64,000 bases of DNA from Cocos nucifera (lineage: Eukaryota; Streptophyta; Magnoliopsida; Arecales; Arecaceae). Under the pieces are notes generated by a model that saw only the letters and a list, made by a program, of their open reading frames with translations, ran no database searches and was not told the origin of the DNA. The stretch is from assembly GCA_006176705.1 (NCBI GenBank), contig QRFJ01000083.1, forward strand, positions 2,189,387 to 2,253,386, in the 5' to 3' direction. How positions within the stretch are numbered: position 1 is the stretch's first letter; the number at the start of each line of letters is the position of its first letter. Of this stretch, positions 1 to 9,466 are shown piece after piece. Made by a program: the position numbers and the translations under genes.

Positions 1-3000
1 CTAAAGAAGGTGAGAAAAAGCGCGCTTACCTAACACTGGAGGAACTTCACCAGTTACCAGACGATGCAAACACATATAAGTCTATTGGTATGAAAAGAGT
101 ATTTAGTTCTTATGAAAGTGTCTGTTTTGCATCCATGATCTCTTTTTACACATCTTGCCAATCAAGTAATACATGTACTACCTTTTTTTTTTTTTTTTTT
201 TGAGATGTAGCTTGCAAAGCAAAGGTCCATAAAAGCATCTTTCAATGCATGCATAGTGGCCATTTATTCTATCCATGAATATCAAAACCTCATTATACTT
301 ATGGTAATCCCCAATCATGTTTGACATTGGTGGTGCCATTTATCGGTTCCCATGCTAGAGCCATGTAAAGTGGTATTAAGTGTATAATGCTGCATATCAT
401 TACTAGTTTTGCTAATTGCTGAATTCAGTGCAAGAGCAACAATAGAAAAATGATGAAACAATTGTCTGCTGGACATCATGTGAACCTTCTTTTAGGATTT
501 GGAGTGCTATCAAGGGATCCAGTGAGTGGTTATTGTTTCATCAACAGGCACGTTGATCTTTAACTTCCTCAACCGCTCTAACACCCAGTATATGAATTCA
601 GCTCTTCTTTGTAATATATGAACCTTATTGTAGATCTATGACCTCATTTAAACTGCAGTTTCTGATAGAAAATTTTTCTCTTAGTGAGAATCCAAGCATT
701 ATGAACATCATCTTAACTTTATCATGTGAGCCGCCTTCATGCATGAGAGTTCCATCAGACAGCCCTTGTATCAAAGAGGTGAAAACAAATTGATTGCATA
801 CTGTTGACAGTGTGTATGAGAGTATTATCAAATGCCAGATGGCTGTGCACCCCTTCAGTTTGATACCGTTTATGTACTGTTGGGGATAAACCCCGCTTCT
901 GCCGAAGTCCAGTTCGATACTCAGCACCAGTAGCCACGGAAGAGCTTCAATGGACGGGCTTTAGCCGAACCCCCAGCGGCTGAGCTTCTTCGAACCTGTT
1001 CAGCCGGTCGAACTACTTAGCAGCCGAGCTTCTTCGGACTCCTCGGCCGTCGAGCTTTTTCGGACTCCCAGCGTCTGGACCGAACTCCTTCAGCCGACCG
1101 AGCTACTTAGCGGCCGAGCTTCCTCCCATCAGTTCTAGCCAAACTCCGTCTTCAGTCTCCCGCGGTCCTTCCGCCGCCCTAGCCGAACTTCCGCTTCCTC
1201 TCCGTACCGGACTCCATGGGGCCACTCGAGCCAAGGCGATGGAACCGCCGCACCCCTCCGGAACTCCTGGGACGCCCCCGGTCTCTGACTCCGCCGAACC
1301 TCGAGCGGCCCGCCAGCACGCGGCTGCAGTTGTCACCATCAACTAAGCTCCGCTATAAAAGGACCCCTCCCGACATACTAAGGCTAAGCTCTCTGAACTC
1401 TCGACTCTCTAAGCTCTCCTCCACATCTCTAAGCTCCGGAACTCATTCCGAGCACTCCATTACTGTTGGCCGGAAACTAACTTGACCGTCGGAGGGTCCT
1501 GCCGGAGCCACCACCCCACCGGTTCCGGACGGGACTTCGTTTTGCAGGTCCCCGGCGGCGCCCAGCGGCCTCGATTGCGGCGACCTCCGGCGGCGACGGA
1601 TTTCTGCACCAACAGATTGGCGCCGTCTGTGGGAAGGAAGGGCCTGAACCTTCGAGGTTCCCTTGTTCTTAAAGGAGTGCTCGGCGACGATTTTCCTTCC
1701 CCTGCTCCGGATCTCTCTTCTCCCTCTTCAGAATTCCTTCTCTGGAAAGAGGAAATGCCCCCCAGAAGGGCTTCGACGCGGCGCTCGACGGCTTCCGCGG
1801 CTCGATCCCCTCCGAGTCCGTCTGTCCCTGCTCCGGCCCCGGTGACTCAGCCCCCGTCTATAGCCGCAGTGGATACGGAGCAGTTCAACCAGCTCATCCA
1901 GCACGTTCGTGGTCTCACGGAGGCGGTGCAGGCGGTGCTGCACCAACAAGTCCCAGTGCCAGCCCGACCGGCACGGGACTCTCCGAAGTCGGATGATCCG
2001 GTCCAAGAGCGACCGGCCTGGGCAGAGCCCGACCTCCGATACCCGGATTGGAGAGGCGGAGGAGGGAGAACCCTTGTTCGGATCATGGATCGACCAAGGG
2101 TGAAGCCTCGCGCCCATCTCACCAGAAAGCCTTGGAGATCAGAGACCGTGAGGACCTGCTGGACCAAAGGCTCTTGGAGATGAACCAGCGAATTGAAGAA
2201 CTTCGTCCCCCCTCGCGTGCGTGATGATGACGTTTGTGCAGACCCTCCTTTCTCGCAGGAAAATCATGCAGGAACCGGTCCCGCCGAACTTTAAGCTCCC
2301 GCAGTTCGAAAGCTACGACGGGACCGCCGACCCGGTCGACCACTTGGAAGCCTTCCGGACGACGATGCTGCTTCACGGCGCGTCGGACGCCATATTTTGC
2401 CGGGCTTTCCCTTCTACCCTCAAAGGAGCTGCCAGAAATTGGTACTCGACGCTCAAGCCGAGAACCATCTTATCGTTTGACCAGATGAGTCAACAGTTCG
2501 CAGCCCACTTCATCAGTAGTAGGCGACCACGCCGAGGTTCGGATTCTTTGATGGCCATCAGGCAGAAGGAGGGGGAACCCATCCGGGCCTACGTGACCCG
2601 GTTTAACGCTGCCGCGTTGGAGGTCCGAAACCTAGACCAATCAGTCGCCATGGCCGCCCTCAAGGGCGGCCTTCAGAAGAATGACTTGTTGTTCTCCCTG
2701 GAAAAAAGGTATCCCAGGGACTTCGCCGACCTGCTAGCTCGGGCCGAGAGATACGCCCGTGCGGAAGAAGCCTTCAAGCTGAGGGACGAAGAAACCTTAA
2801 GGGAGCGGCTGACAGGCGACATAGGGAGCCGAATGAAGTTCGGCCGCGCTCACGGACTCCCTCCGGTAGCAGGCGGGCCCGAACCCCTCGAGCTTGCAGA
2901 GAAGCGCGAAGAAGCCCACCTCCCAAAGGATTTCGCGACTATGTCCTCCTCAACGCTCCCCGAGCACAGATCCTCACCGAAGTTAAGGACCAACTCCCCA

Positions 3001-6000
3001 GACCAGAAAGGTTACGGTCTCCCCCAAACAAACGTGACCGAAGCAAGTACTGCCTCTACCATCGCGACCACGGCCATGACACTGAGGAATGCATCCAGCT
3101 CCAAGATGAAATCGAGGAACTCATCAGAAAGGGGCGGCTGGGTAGATTCATTCGACGCCAGTCTAAAGATCGGTGCAGGGCGCTGCCGTAACGAGAAACA
3201 ACAAAGTCGGCCGCCTCACAACGTCGTCAACATCACTCCAGGATCCAGCGTAGAAGCCAACAGAAGCACGCTTCAACGCAAGGAAGCTCGAATGAAATGG
3301 GAAAGGTCGTCCGCGTGGGGAAGCGCGGAGGAACGATGCTACTACCACGACCCTGGGTCACAGAAAATTCAGAAAAAATTGCCAGTAACTTCCTTTCAAT
3401 AAAGTCCTTCCCTTCCAACAGTGTATTATTTTTGGGCGCCAAAAACTATGTAATGGCTGGAAAAGAAGCAGTCAATAGTCGCCGTGTTAGGAACAGGAGG
3501 AGAACCTCGGCCAGAGATAAGTCCTCGGCCAGAGATAAGATCTCTAAATTCGGCCAGAGATAAGATCTCTCCCGGCAACTTCGGCCAGAGATAAGATCTC
3601 TCCCGAAGGCAAAGTTCGGCCAGAGATAAGATCTCTCCCGAACAACAAGGTCGGCCAGAGATAAGATCTCTCCCGAACCGCAACCTCGGCCAGAGATAAG
3701 ATCTCTCCCGAAGGCCAAGTTCGGCCAGAGATAAGATCTCTCCCGAACAAAAGTTCGGCCAGAGATAAGATCTCTCCCGAACAAAGGTCGGCCCGAGATC
3801 TCTCCCGAACAACCTCGGCCAGAGATAAGATCTCTCCCGAAGGCAAGTTCGGCCAGAGATAAGATCTCTCCCGAGCCCGAACCTCGGTTAGGAACAGGAG
3901 GAGAACCTCGTCCTCGGCGGCAGAGATAAGATCTCTCCCGAACCGCAACCTCGGCCAGAGATAAGATCTCTCCCGAGCGACTCAACTCAGATAACCGCCA
4001 ACCTCGGCCAGAGATAGATCCTCCGAGGACTTCGGTCCTCAGCGGGTTCAGACTCCAAACATCGACTGAAGATGAGGTCTCCCCCAAGCCTCAGCCTCAA
4101 CTTCAGCGTCAATCTTGGCTGGAGATGAGACCTCCCCGAGCTTCAGCTGCAACAAATGCGGAGCCTGGAAGAAGACTTCGGCAGTCGCCTGTTTTGGTAC
4201 TCCCTTCCTTCAATTTTTGAACTCGGGAGTGGGGGGGCTACTGTTGGGGATAAATCCCGCTCCTGCCGAAGCCCGGCCCGAACGCTCAGTAACCAGTAGC
4301 CGCTGAAGAGCTTCAGCGAACGGCGCTTTAGGCCGAACCCCCAGCGGCCGAACTTCTTCGAACCTGCCAGCCGGCCGAACTCCTTAGCGGCCGAACTTCC
4401 TTACTCCTCGGTCGTCGACCGAACTCCTCAGCGTTCGGCCGAACTCCTTCAGCCGACCGAAGCTCCTTAGCGGCCGAGCTCCTTGGACTCCCATCAGTCG
4501 GGCTCTAGTCGAACTCAGCCGCCGAGCTTCAGTCAGGCTCCCGCAAGAGCCGGACTCTCTCCGCGTCGTTACAGCCAGACGCCTGCGGAAGCCGAACTCC
4601 CTCCAAGCTTCCTCTCCGGCCGGATCTCTTCAGGAGCCGGATTTCTCACCAACCGAGTTCCTGCCAAACTCCCTAGCGGCCGAGTCTTAGCTGCGCACTT
4701 CCAGCTAAACGCCTACGGAAGTCGAACTCCTTCCGAGCTTCCTCCTCATGAGTCTGAACTCCTCCGAAATGGGCTCACGTCGAAGGCCTTCAACTCTTCA
4801 TTCGACTGGCTCTACAGCCATCACCATCAGTCCGCCGCAAGCTCTGCAACCATCACCATCAATCTGCCGCAGACGGCATCTCTCCGAGAGACCGACTCCG
4901 TCGAACCTCGAGCGTCCCGCCAGCACGCGGCTGATGGCTGTCACCCATCAATCCGCCGCACACGGCACCATCTACCGACGAGACTGACTCCGCCGAACCT
5001 CGAGCGGCCCGCCAGCACGCGGCTGCAGCCTGTCACCATCAACTAAGCTCCGCTATAAAAGGACCCCTCCCGACATACTAAGGCTAAGCTCTCTGAAGCT
5101 CTCTGAGCTCTCCTCTCTCCTCCACATCTCTAAGCTCCGGAACTCATTCCGAGCACTCCATTACTGTTGGCCGGAAACTAACTTGACCGTCGGAGGGTCC
5201 TGCCGGAGCCACCACCCCACCGGTTCCGGACGGGACTTCGTTTGCAGGTCCCCGGCGGCGCCCAGCGGCCTCGATTGCGGCGACCTCCGGCGGCGACCTC
5301 ATCGGCCTCAACTCCAGCAGACTCCGGCGACGACCAGATTCTGCGTCAACATGTACATATATTGTTGCAATTGTTGAGAAAGGGCCTCTTGTTTGATCTG
5401 TCTGTTATACAACTACCAAGCGCAAATACTAAGGATCATGGCCTTTTTTAATCCACTGGTATTTTCAAACTAGTTGATTGATCATCACATCAAGTAGTGC
5501 TAATCATTGTCAACAAGTTAGATATGAGCTTCAAAATCAACTTGATTGGTGTCTTCATTAGTATGAACTATGAATTCGTTTAACTGCTAAAAGATACCAC
5601 ATGCTTTATGGCCTTGCTTGATAAGGGGACATTATGTTAATATGACCTCCCTATTCTTGCCCAGATCCAAGATCTGGAAGGGAGAAAATCATGCACATCA
5701 ACCTTGTTTAAACCTTTCAAAGGATTTGATCTGGTTAGGAAACTAAAAAAGGGTTAAGACAAATCTGGCAACAGCCATTTGAACCCTAAACCATTTAGGA
5801 CTTGATTCGGCTTTGAGAGGACTTGAACACATGTGACTTATAAGAGCTCTTAATGTATCTCCTTTACCTAATTTTTCTAATTCCTGAAGGGCCTACTGAT
5901 ATTGGCATTAAGATTTTCTCATAAAACTTAACCTTGGAACCTTGGTGATTTGTGTAAATGTTGTATATAAACTATGGGGTAGCTGGCGTGAATATTAGCA

Positions 6001-6760
6001 CATATGCTTGGTTTAAAATCAAAATCTTATGTTATTAAGTTGATGTATGAAAGAAGAATACGTCGTTATGTAATGGTCGATGGTTATAGAGCAGGGATGA
6101 ATCAATGCACAAAATGTCCACATACGGTAACCTGCATGTCGCACTGGTTAAAATACTGCAGTTACTTTCTCGAGGATGTGGAATACGTGTAAGACAAAGT
6201 TCCATCTCTTTAGTTTGACATTGTTGGCGGAGAGGATCAGTCCATTGATTTTTTTGTGTAACTAAATCAATGAAATAGTAGCATAGATAACATAAGTTTC
6301 TTGATAATTACCGCACAACAATGGCTTCCATTTAGTGTTTGATGATTTTCTTGTTATTTTGCAGGCAAAGTGTGAGTGCTGATGAATTAGAAACTCTTCT
6401 TATCTGGCTAAAGTTATCTCGCTTTGTGATGCAGTCATAGATTGGTAAGAATTTTCTTAACAGTATTCATCAATGATGTCCAGGTTTGTTTTGGAGCCAA
6501 AATTGCTCTTGTTGAATGAGCAAGAGCAGAAGTTCAAGGATAGTGAAACAGCTATCTCCTCTTTGCAGGTTTGTTTCTCCCTTTTCTGTCAGTTTACATT
6601 CCAAGCCAAAAAAAAAAAAAAAATCTGATGTGTTATTTGTAAGCAGACATCCAAGGAGTACTTAGAGAAGCAGTTGACAGAGGTGGAGAACAACCTGCGA
6701 GAATTACTACAACAAGACCCTGGTCTTGCACGACAGATAATGTCAATGACTGTGATGTAA
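1..6760 (+). CDS. PFD1: Prefoldin subunit 1, 3' part (four exons visible)
   Basis: Beta-type subunit of the heterohexameric prefoldin co-chaperone, which hands unfolded actin and tubulin to the CCT chaperonin in the cytosol. The visible coding exons are 1-87 (entering from outside the window), 6365-6371, 6484-6568 and 6647-6760 (TAA). Together they give 96 residues; the family is about 125-130 aa, so roughly 30 N-terminal residues lie to the left. The translation shows TYKSIG, then KVFVLEPK, NEQEQKFKDSE and a C-terminal coiled coil with SKEYLEKQ and ENNLRELLQQ, all as remembered from plant prefoldin 1. Junction phases agree: exon 1 ends after one base of a Gly codon, the 7-nt exon completes Gly-Lys and starts Val, and the next exon finishes Val. 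The intron 88-6364 is 6.3 kb and carries an LTR retrotransposon. The identification is firm; the microexon is inferred from frame, splice sites and protein match. Confidence 0.93.
88..877 (+). other. Prefoldin intron, left flank of insertion
   Basis: Intron sequence with a T-run at 183-202. No coding signal recognised. It ends in the TGTAC target site at 873-877. Confidence 0.7.
878..1614 (+). repeat. 5' LTR of the gag-only gypsy element
   Basis: 737 bp from TGTTGGGGAT to ACCAACA. It contains a TATA box (TATAAAA, 1354-1360) in a CT-rich promoter context. The middle carries short GC-rich repeats of the type GCCGAACTCCTTCAGC. It is about 370 bp shorter than its 3' partner, the difference lying in the repeat-rich U3 upstream of the TATA box. 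Confidence 0.9.
1618..1636 (+). other. Primer-binding-site region
   Basis: TTGGCGCCGTCTGTGGGAA begins three bases after the 5' LTR end. Sequences beginning TGGCGCC at this position are the usual tRNA primer site in plant Tat and Athila gypsy elements. I did not assign the tRNA. Confidence 0.7.
1755..3190 (+). pseudogene. Broken retrotransposon gag
   Basis: The likely start is the ATG at 1755, opening a basic, Ser/Pro-rich N-terminus (MPPRRASTRRSTAS). The reading frame changes near 2060-2220. The capsid-like core then runs in the frame open from 2221 to about 2930, with FKLPQFESYDGTADP, a motif typical of plant gypsy gag (retrotrans_gag family), followed by AARNWYSTLKP and EGEPIRAYVTRFN. It shifts again, and a CCHC-like knuckle (C-x3-H-x4-H-x4-C, in CLYHRDHGHDTEEC) lies at 3051-3092 in another frame. 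Several frameshifts make it a pseudogene despite one long open stretch. Confidence 0.85.
3290..3402 (+). pseudogene. Stub of pol C-terminus joined to gag
   Basis: One frame reads VVRVGKRGGTMLLPRPW then VTENSEKIASNF. The LPRPW...EN pattern is what ends the pol polyprotein in Tat-like gypsy elements. The stub lies within about 110 bp of the gag end, so protease to integrase has been removed and gag joined to the end of pol. The same LPRP stub is visible at 63868-63890 in the related copy. Confidence 0.65.
3496..4020 (+). repeat. Tandem array of about 35-bp units with internal hairpin
   Basis: About 15 units of CGGCCAGAGATAAGATCTCT plus CCCGAA and a variable 7-10 base spacer. Each full unit contains AGAGAT-AAG-ATCTCT, a perfect 6-bp inverted repeat with a 3-nt loop. 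A copy around 3885-3925 is interrupted by GGTTAGGAACAGGAGGAGAA, which also occurs just before the array at 3484. The array lies between the pol stub and the polypurine tract, i.e. in the 3' untranslated part of the element. Such arrays are known in the 3' UTR of plant Tat/Ogre elements. Confidence 0.93.
4221..4241 (+). other. Polypurine tract
   Basis: A purine run GGGAGTGGGGGGG lies directly before the 3' LTR (TGTTGGGG at 4242), the plus-strand primer position. Confidence 0.75.
4242..5351 (+). repeat. 3' LTR of the gag-only gypsy element
   Basis: 1110 bp, TGTTGGGGAT to GCGTCAACA, with a TATA box TATAAAA at 5054-5060. Sequence after the TATA box is nearly identical to the 5' LTR. The upstream U3 is longer, with extra copies of the CCATCACCATCA and CCGCCGAACCTCGAG type segments. 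It is followed by target duplication TGTAC. Confidence 0.9.
5357..6364 (+). other. Prefoldin intron, right flank of insertion
   Basis: AT-rich intron DNA ending in the polypyrimidine tract and acceptor of the microexon. A 62-codon open frame at 6004-6192 resembles no family I know and has no splice support. Confidence 0.65.
6365..6371 (+). other. PFD1: 7-nt coding microexon of prefoldin subunit 1
   Basis: The bases are GCAAAGT. A pyrimidine-rich tract ending TTTTGCAG lies directly upstream (acceptor AG at 6363-6364), and a consensus donor GTGAGT follows at 6372-6377. Joining exon 1-87 directly to 6484 breaks the frame (phase 1 donor against a phase 2 acceptor). Only this exon restores SIG-KV-FVLEPK. 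Confidence 0.82.
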
Positions 6761-7076
6761 TTCTGTCCTCGCAGAAATTAACTGGATGAATTATGCATCC
6801 AACTAGTTTTGATTTTTTTTTTTTTTTTTTTGGTGTGTGTGTGATGACAAATTATCTCGAGAGAAATTGTTTGTTTTGCATTTACGTTATACTCTGTTCA
6901 TGTAAGCAGGCCGACTATATTTTACCTGCTCCTGGAAGAATCTCAAGTCTCAACGTTCTGGGTAGCGTTGATGAAATCTTCTCCTCCCTGTGCTACCATA
7001 TGGATCGAAAGTACAAAGCTGAGGATCTGATGATTGCCCTTGTTGCATGCATCGCCTTTTTTTTTTAAATAAAATA
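6761..7076 (+). other. Prefoldin 3' untranslated region (probable)
   Basis: Follows the TAA stop. It has a T-run at 6818-6832 and, after TGTAAGCAG at 6902-6910, an open stretch to 7068. No clear polyadenylation signal is decisive; the AATAAAA-like bases at 7067-7076 are a candidate. Confidence 0.4.
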
Positions 7077-7882
7077 ATTTACAATGATGAATATTCATAT
7101 AGGAACTTGAAATCAATGAAAAGTATAAAATAAACATTGGTACGAGGTAGGAGTGCGTGTATGATTTAGTGGATTGTTGTGATGAGTGCATATCATATCA
7201 TACTCCTTGTGGTTGCGATAAAAATGTAAGGTAAACGTTCCAGCAATCCTTTTAAACTCCTACTATTTTGGACGCCATGCAACTTCGAACTCAAAGAACC
7301 CAAACATGTAGGCTTAGGAAATGACATTTAGCAATAGTTTGACTTGGGTTATTTGGTTCGCAATTTGAATTAGAATGGATTGAAATAAGAATATTTAGAA
7401 GAAAATTATGATTGAGTTATTGGGGATCGAGTCATTTTCATTGTATTAGAATTCTTTATAAGAGAGTTAGAATTCCTTATAAGAGAGTCGGGATCGAAAC
7501 CATTCCACTCTAGAATTTGAATGAGAATGAGACTTCCTTCAAACAAACAAATGGTTAGAGCGAGGATCACTTATTTTTGTTCTGATTATAGATGTCCCAA
7601 CTCGATAGATGAATAAAAAGATATATCACTTCTTAAGATCATTTTTTCCTTTTTGGACCTAGTTGGATCCAGAATCTATGGTATTCATTGTCTAACTACC
7701 AAAAATACAGAATTATAAGTTGAACTAGATCTATTTTACAACCATCCAAATCTAGAATAACATCAATAGATAAGTTTTCTTCCTATGGGATTCAAGCTGG
7801 CCCGTGATGATCCTGGGCGGTTTGAAAACAGGCTTAGCATTTGATGGTTGAACGATCAAGCCCATAAAACTTTACATCCACC

Positions 7883-7935
<53 letters not shown>

Positions 7936-8950
7936 CCTTCTCCTTCTTTTTCTTTTAAAAAAAATTCACCCTCGGGATCGGTCGCTCCCTCGCTCGTAAC
8001 CCAGCATTGTCTCTCCGAACGATCCCGCCGGATTCTGAGGGAACATCCCTAACAGACCCATTTGGATGGCCCTAATTGTGGGGACATGACATAATTACTT
8101 CATCGACCACTATAATAAATATCACAGGTGTCACTGCTAAAAGAAATACATGCTTTGATCGGAAGAGAGAGAAAATTATGGCTGTTCTTAGTTATATGAC
8201 AGCCATTATTTACTCGACAAAAAAATAATGATGACGCTCGTTGCTAAAAGAAAAAAGATATGATCAGCATGTGCCGGTGACGCTGACATGCTTTGGTCAT
8301 GAGCCTCGTTAACGCATGGCATGCGTGAGGCCAGAGAAAAGGAGATGTCGGGCGAAAGAATAAGAAATACTTGGGGGATAATTAAAACACAAACCTCGTT
8401 ATTTTATTTAATAATTTATACTTAGGCAGAAAGAAATCCGGTCAAAATTACAGTGAGGGTAGGATCGAGTCCAGATCACAGGTATCCAACCTCCAATAAA
8501 TTCATTGGCTGAACCAAACGGCACCCTCAAACCCCGTACAACCTCAAATTGAATAGGCAATTATTGCATCGAAAAGGGACAAACTAATGTCATGGAGAGT
8601 CCAATAACCATGGAATAACGATCATGAGCATAATGACAGAAGCATCCTATCTCTGGTACAGGAAGGACCAGGCATGATCAGCAAAAACGGGAGACACAAC
8701 ATTCTACCCATCCAGCAATTTTTCACCGTCCACGACTTACCTTTGGTAATGTTTGCTCGTCCCACAGCTATCAGAGCAGCCGACATGATGTGCCAGATGT
8801 TTCCTTTTCACCTAGCTAAGAATATTGGAACGCGTGAACTTGAAGTCTTGCGGTGGTGTACAGAGAGATAGAGATGATGCCTGGGTATAACTTGGGGGCT
8901 CCATAGCAAGGACACTCGATCAAAAGGCATGCTTGCATATGACCGTCGAC
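7077..8950. other. Intergenic region between prefoldin and transporter genes
   Basis: No gene seen. A segment at about 7345-7560 starts with GGGTTATTTGGTTCGCAATTT and ends with AAACAAACAAATGG. It is rich in AGAATGG/CCATTC repeats and has the look of a decayed MITE. A GA microsatellite lies at 7887-7934. The open frame at 8674-8871 has no recognisable relative. Confidence 0.5.
7887..7934. repeat. (GA)n microsatellite
   Basis: An uninterrupted GA dinucleotide run of about 24 units, followed by GGGCC. Confidence 0.95.
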
Positions 8951-9466
8951 ATACCGTGTTAATAAAATTAAGGGAATTTAAAATAAAACGTCAAAGGCGA
9001 TACAGAAACCGAAATAATCATTAGTACGATAAAGGTAGCACACATTATGGGTAGGAAACTGCAAAGATAAGCAACCGCGATAACAACGGACAACATTCCC
9101 ATTGCAATTCTCTGGCTCATCGCAAAACATGACAAGTCTCATCATTATGTTAAGGAATGAAGCAAGAATAAAATCACATATAGATGGGAAGGGTATGGGT
9201 ATTGATTGAAGTAAGTAGTTCTCTTCTTGGAAGAAAACTTCGAAGTTGATTTTGTTATGTCTACAATATAATATACATTTGTGGCCATACAAAACTACAT
9301 GGTTATATACAATTCGCTCCCCAGACTGAAAAAGAGGAGAGAAACGGTTGAAAAAGGAAGCGAAAACCTGAACCGGTCAGTGCCTATTCTTCATATGATC
9401 CAAACTTCTTCACTCTGTATGGATCTAAAAGCTAGAATATGCATTCCCTTGGGTTGAATCTGCCCC
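8951..9466 (-). other. 3' untranslated region of transporter gene (probable)
   Basis: Downstream of the TAG stop on the minus strand. AATAAA-like signals on that strand are possible near 8960-8985. No other gene is recognised. Confidence 0.35.

Larger units (their letters stand above)
878..5351 (+). mobile_element. Ty3/gypsy gag-only LTR retrotransposon in prefoldin intron
   Basis: A complete insertion bounded by the 5-bp target duplication TGTAC (873-877 and 5352-5356). The LTRs start TGTTGGGGATAA and end CAACA. The order is 5' LTR, primer-binding-type sequence, gag, a stub of the pol C-terminus, a tandem-repeat array, polypurine tract and 3' LTR. Protease, RT, RNase H and integrase are absent. 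The element is therefore non-autonomous, matching the described class of terminal-repeat elements with only gag (TR-GAG). Gag type and LTR ends place it in the plant Tat-like gypsy group. It lies in the same orientation as the host gene. A relative starts at 61873. Confidence 0.9.

Noticed and set aside
3426..4087. Long minus-strand frames with repeated RDLISGR/ERSYLWP peptides
   Set aside because: They are translations of the 35-bp tandem array on the opposite strand. The periodic peptide follows from the DNA repeat and there is no start context or family match.
8674..8871. 65-codon plus-strand open frame
   Set aside because: No known motif, no splice or regulatory support, and it lies in ordinary intergenic DNA.
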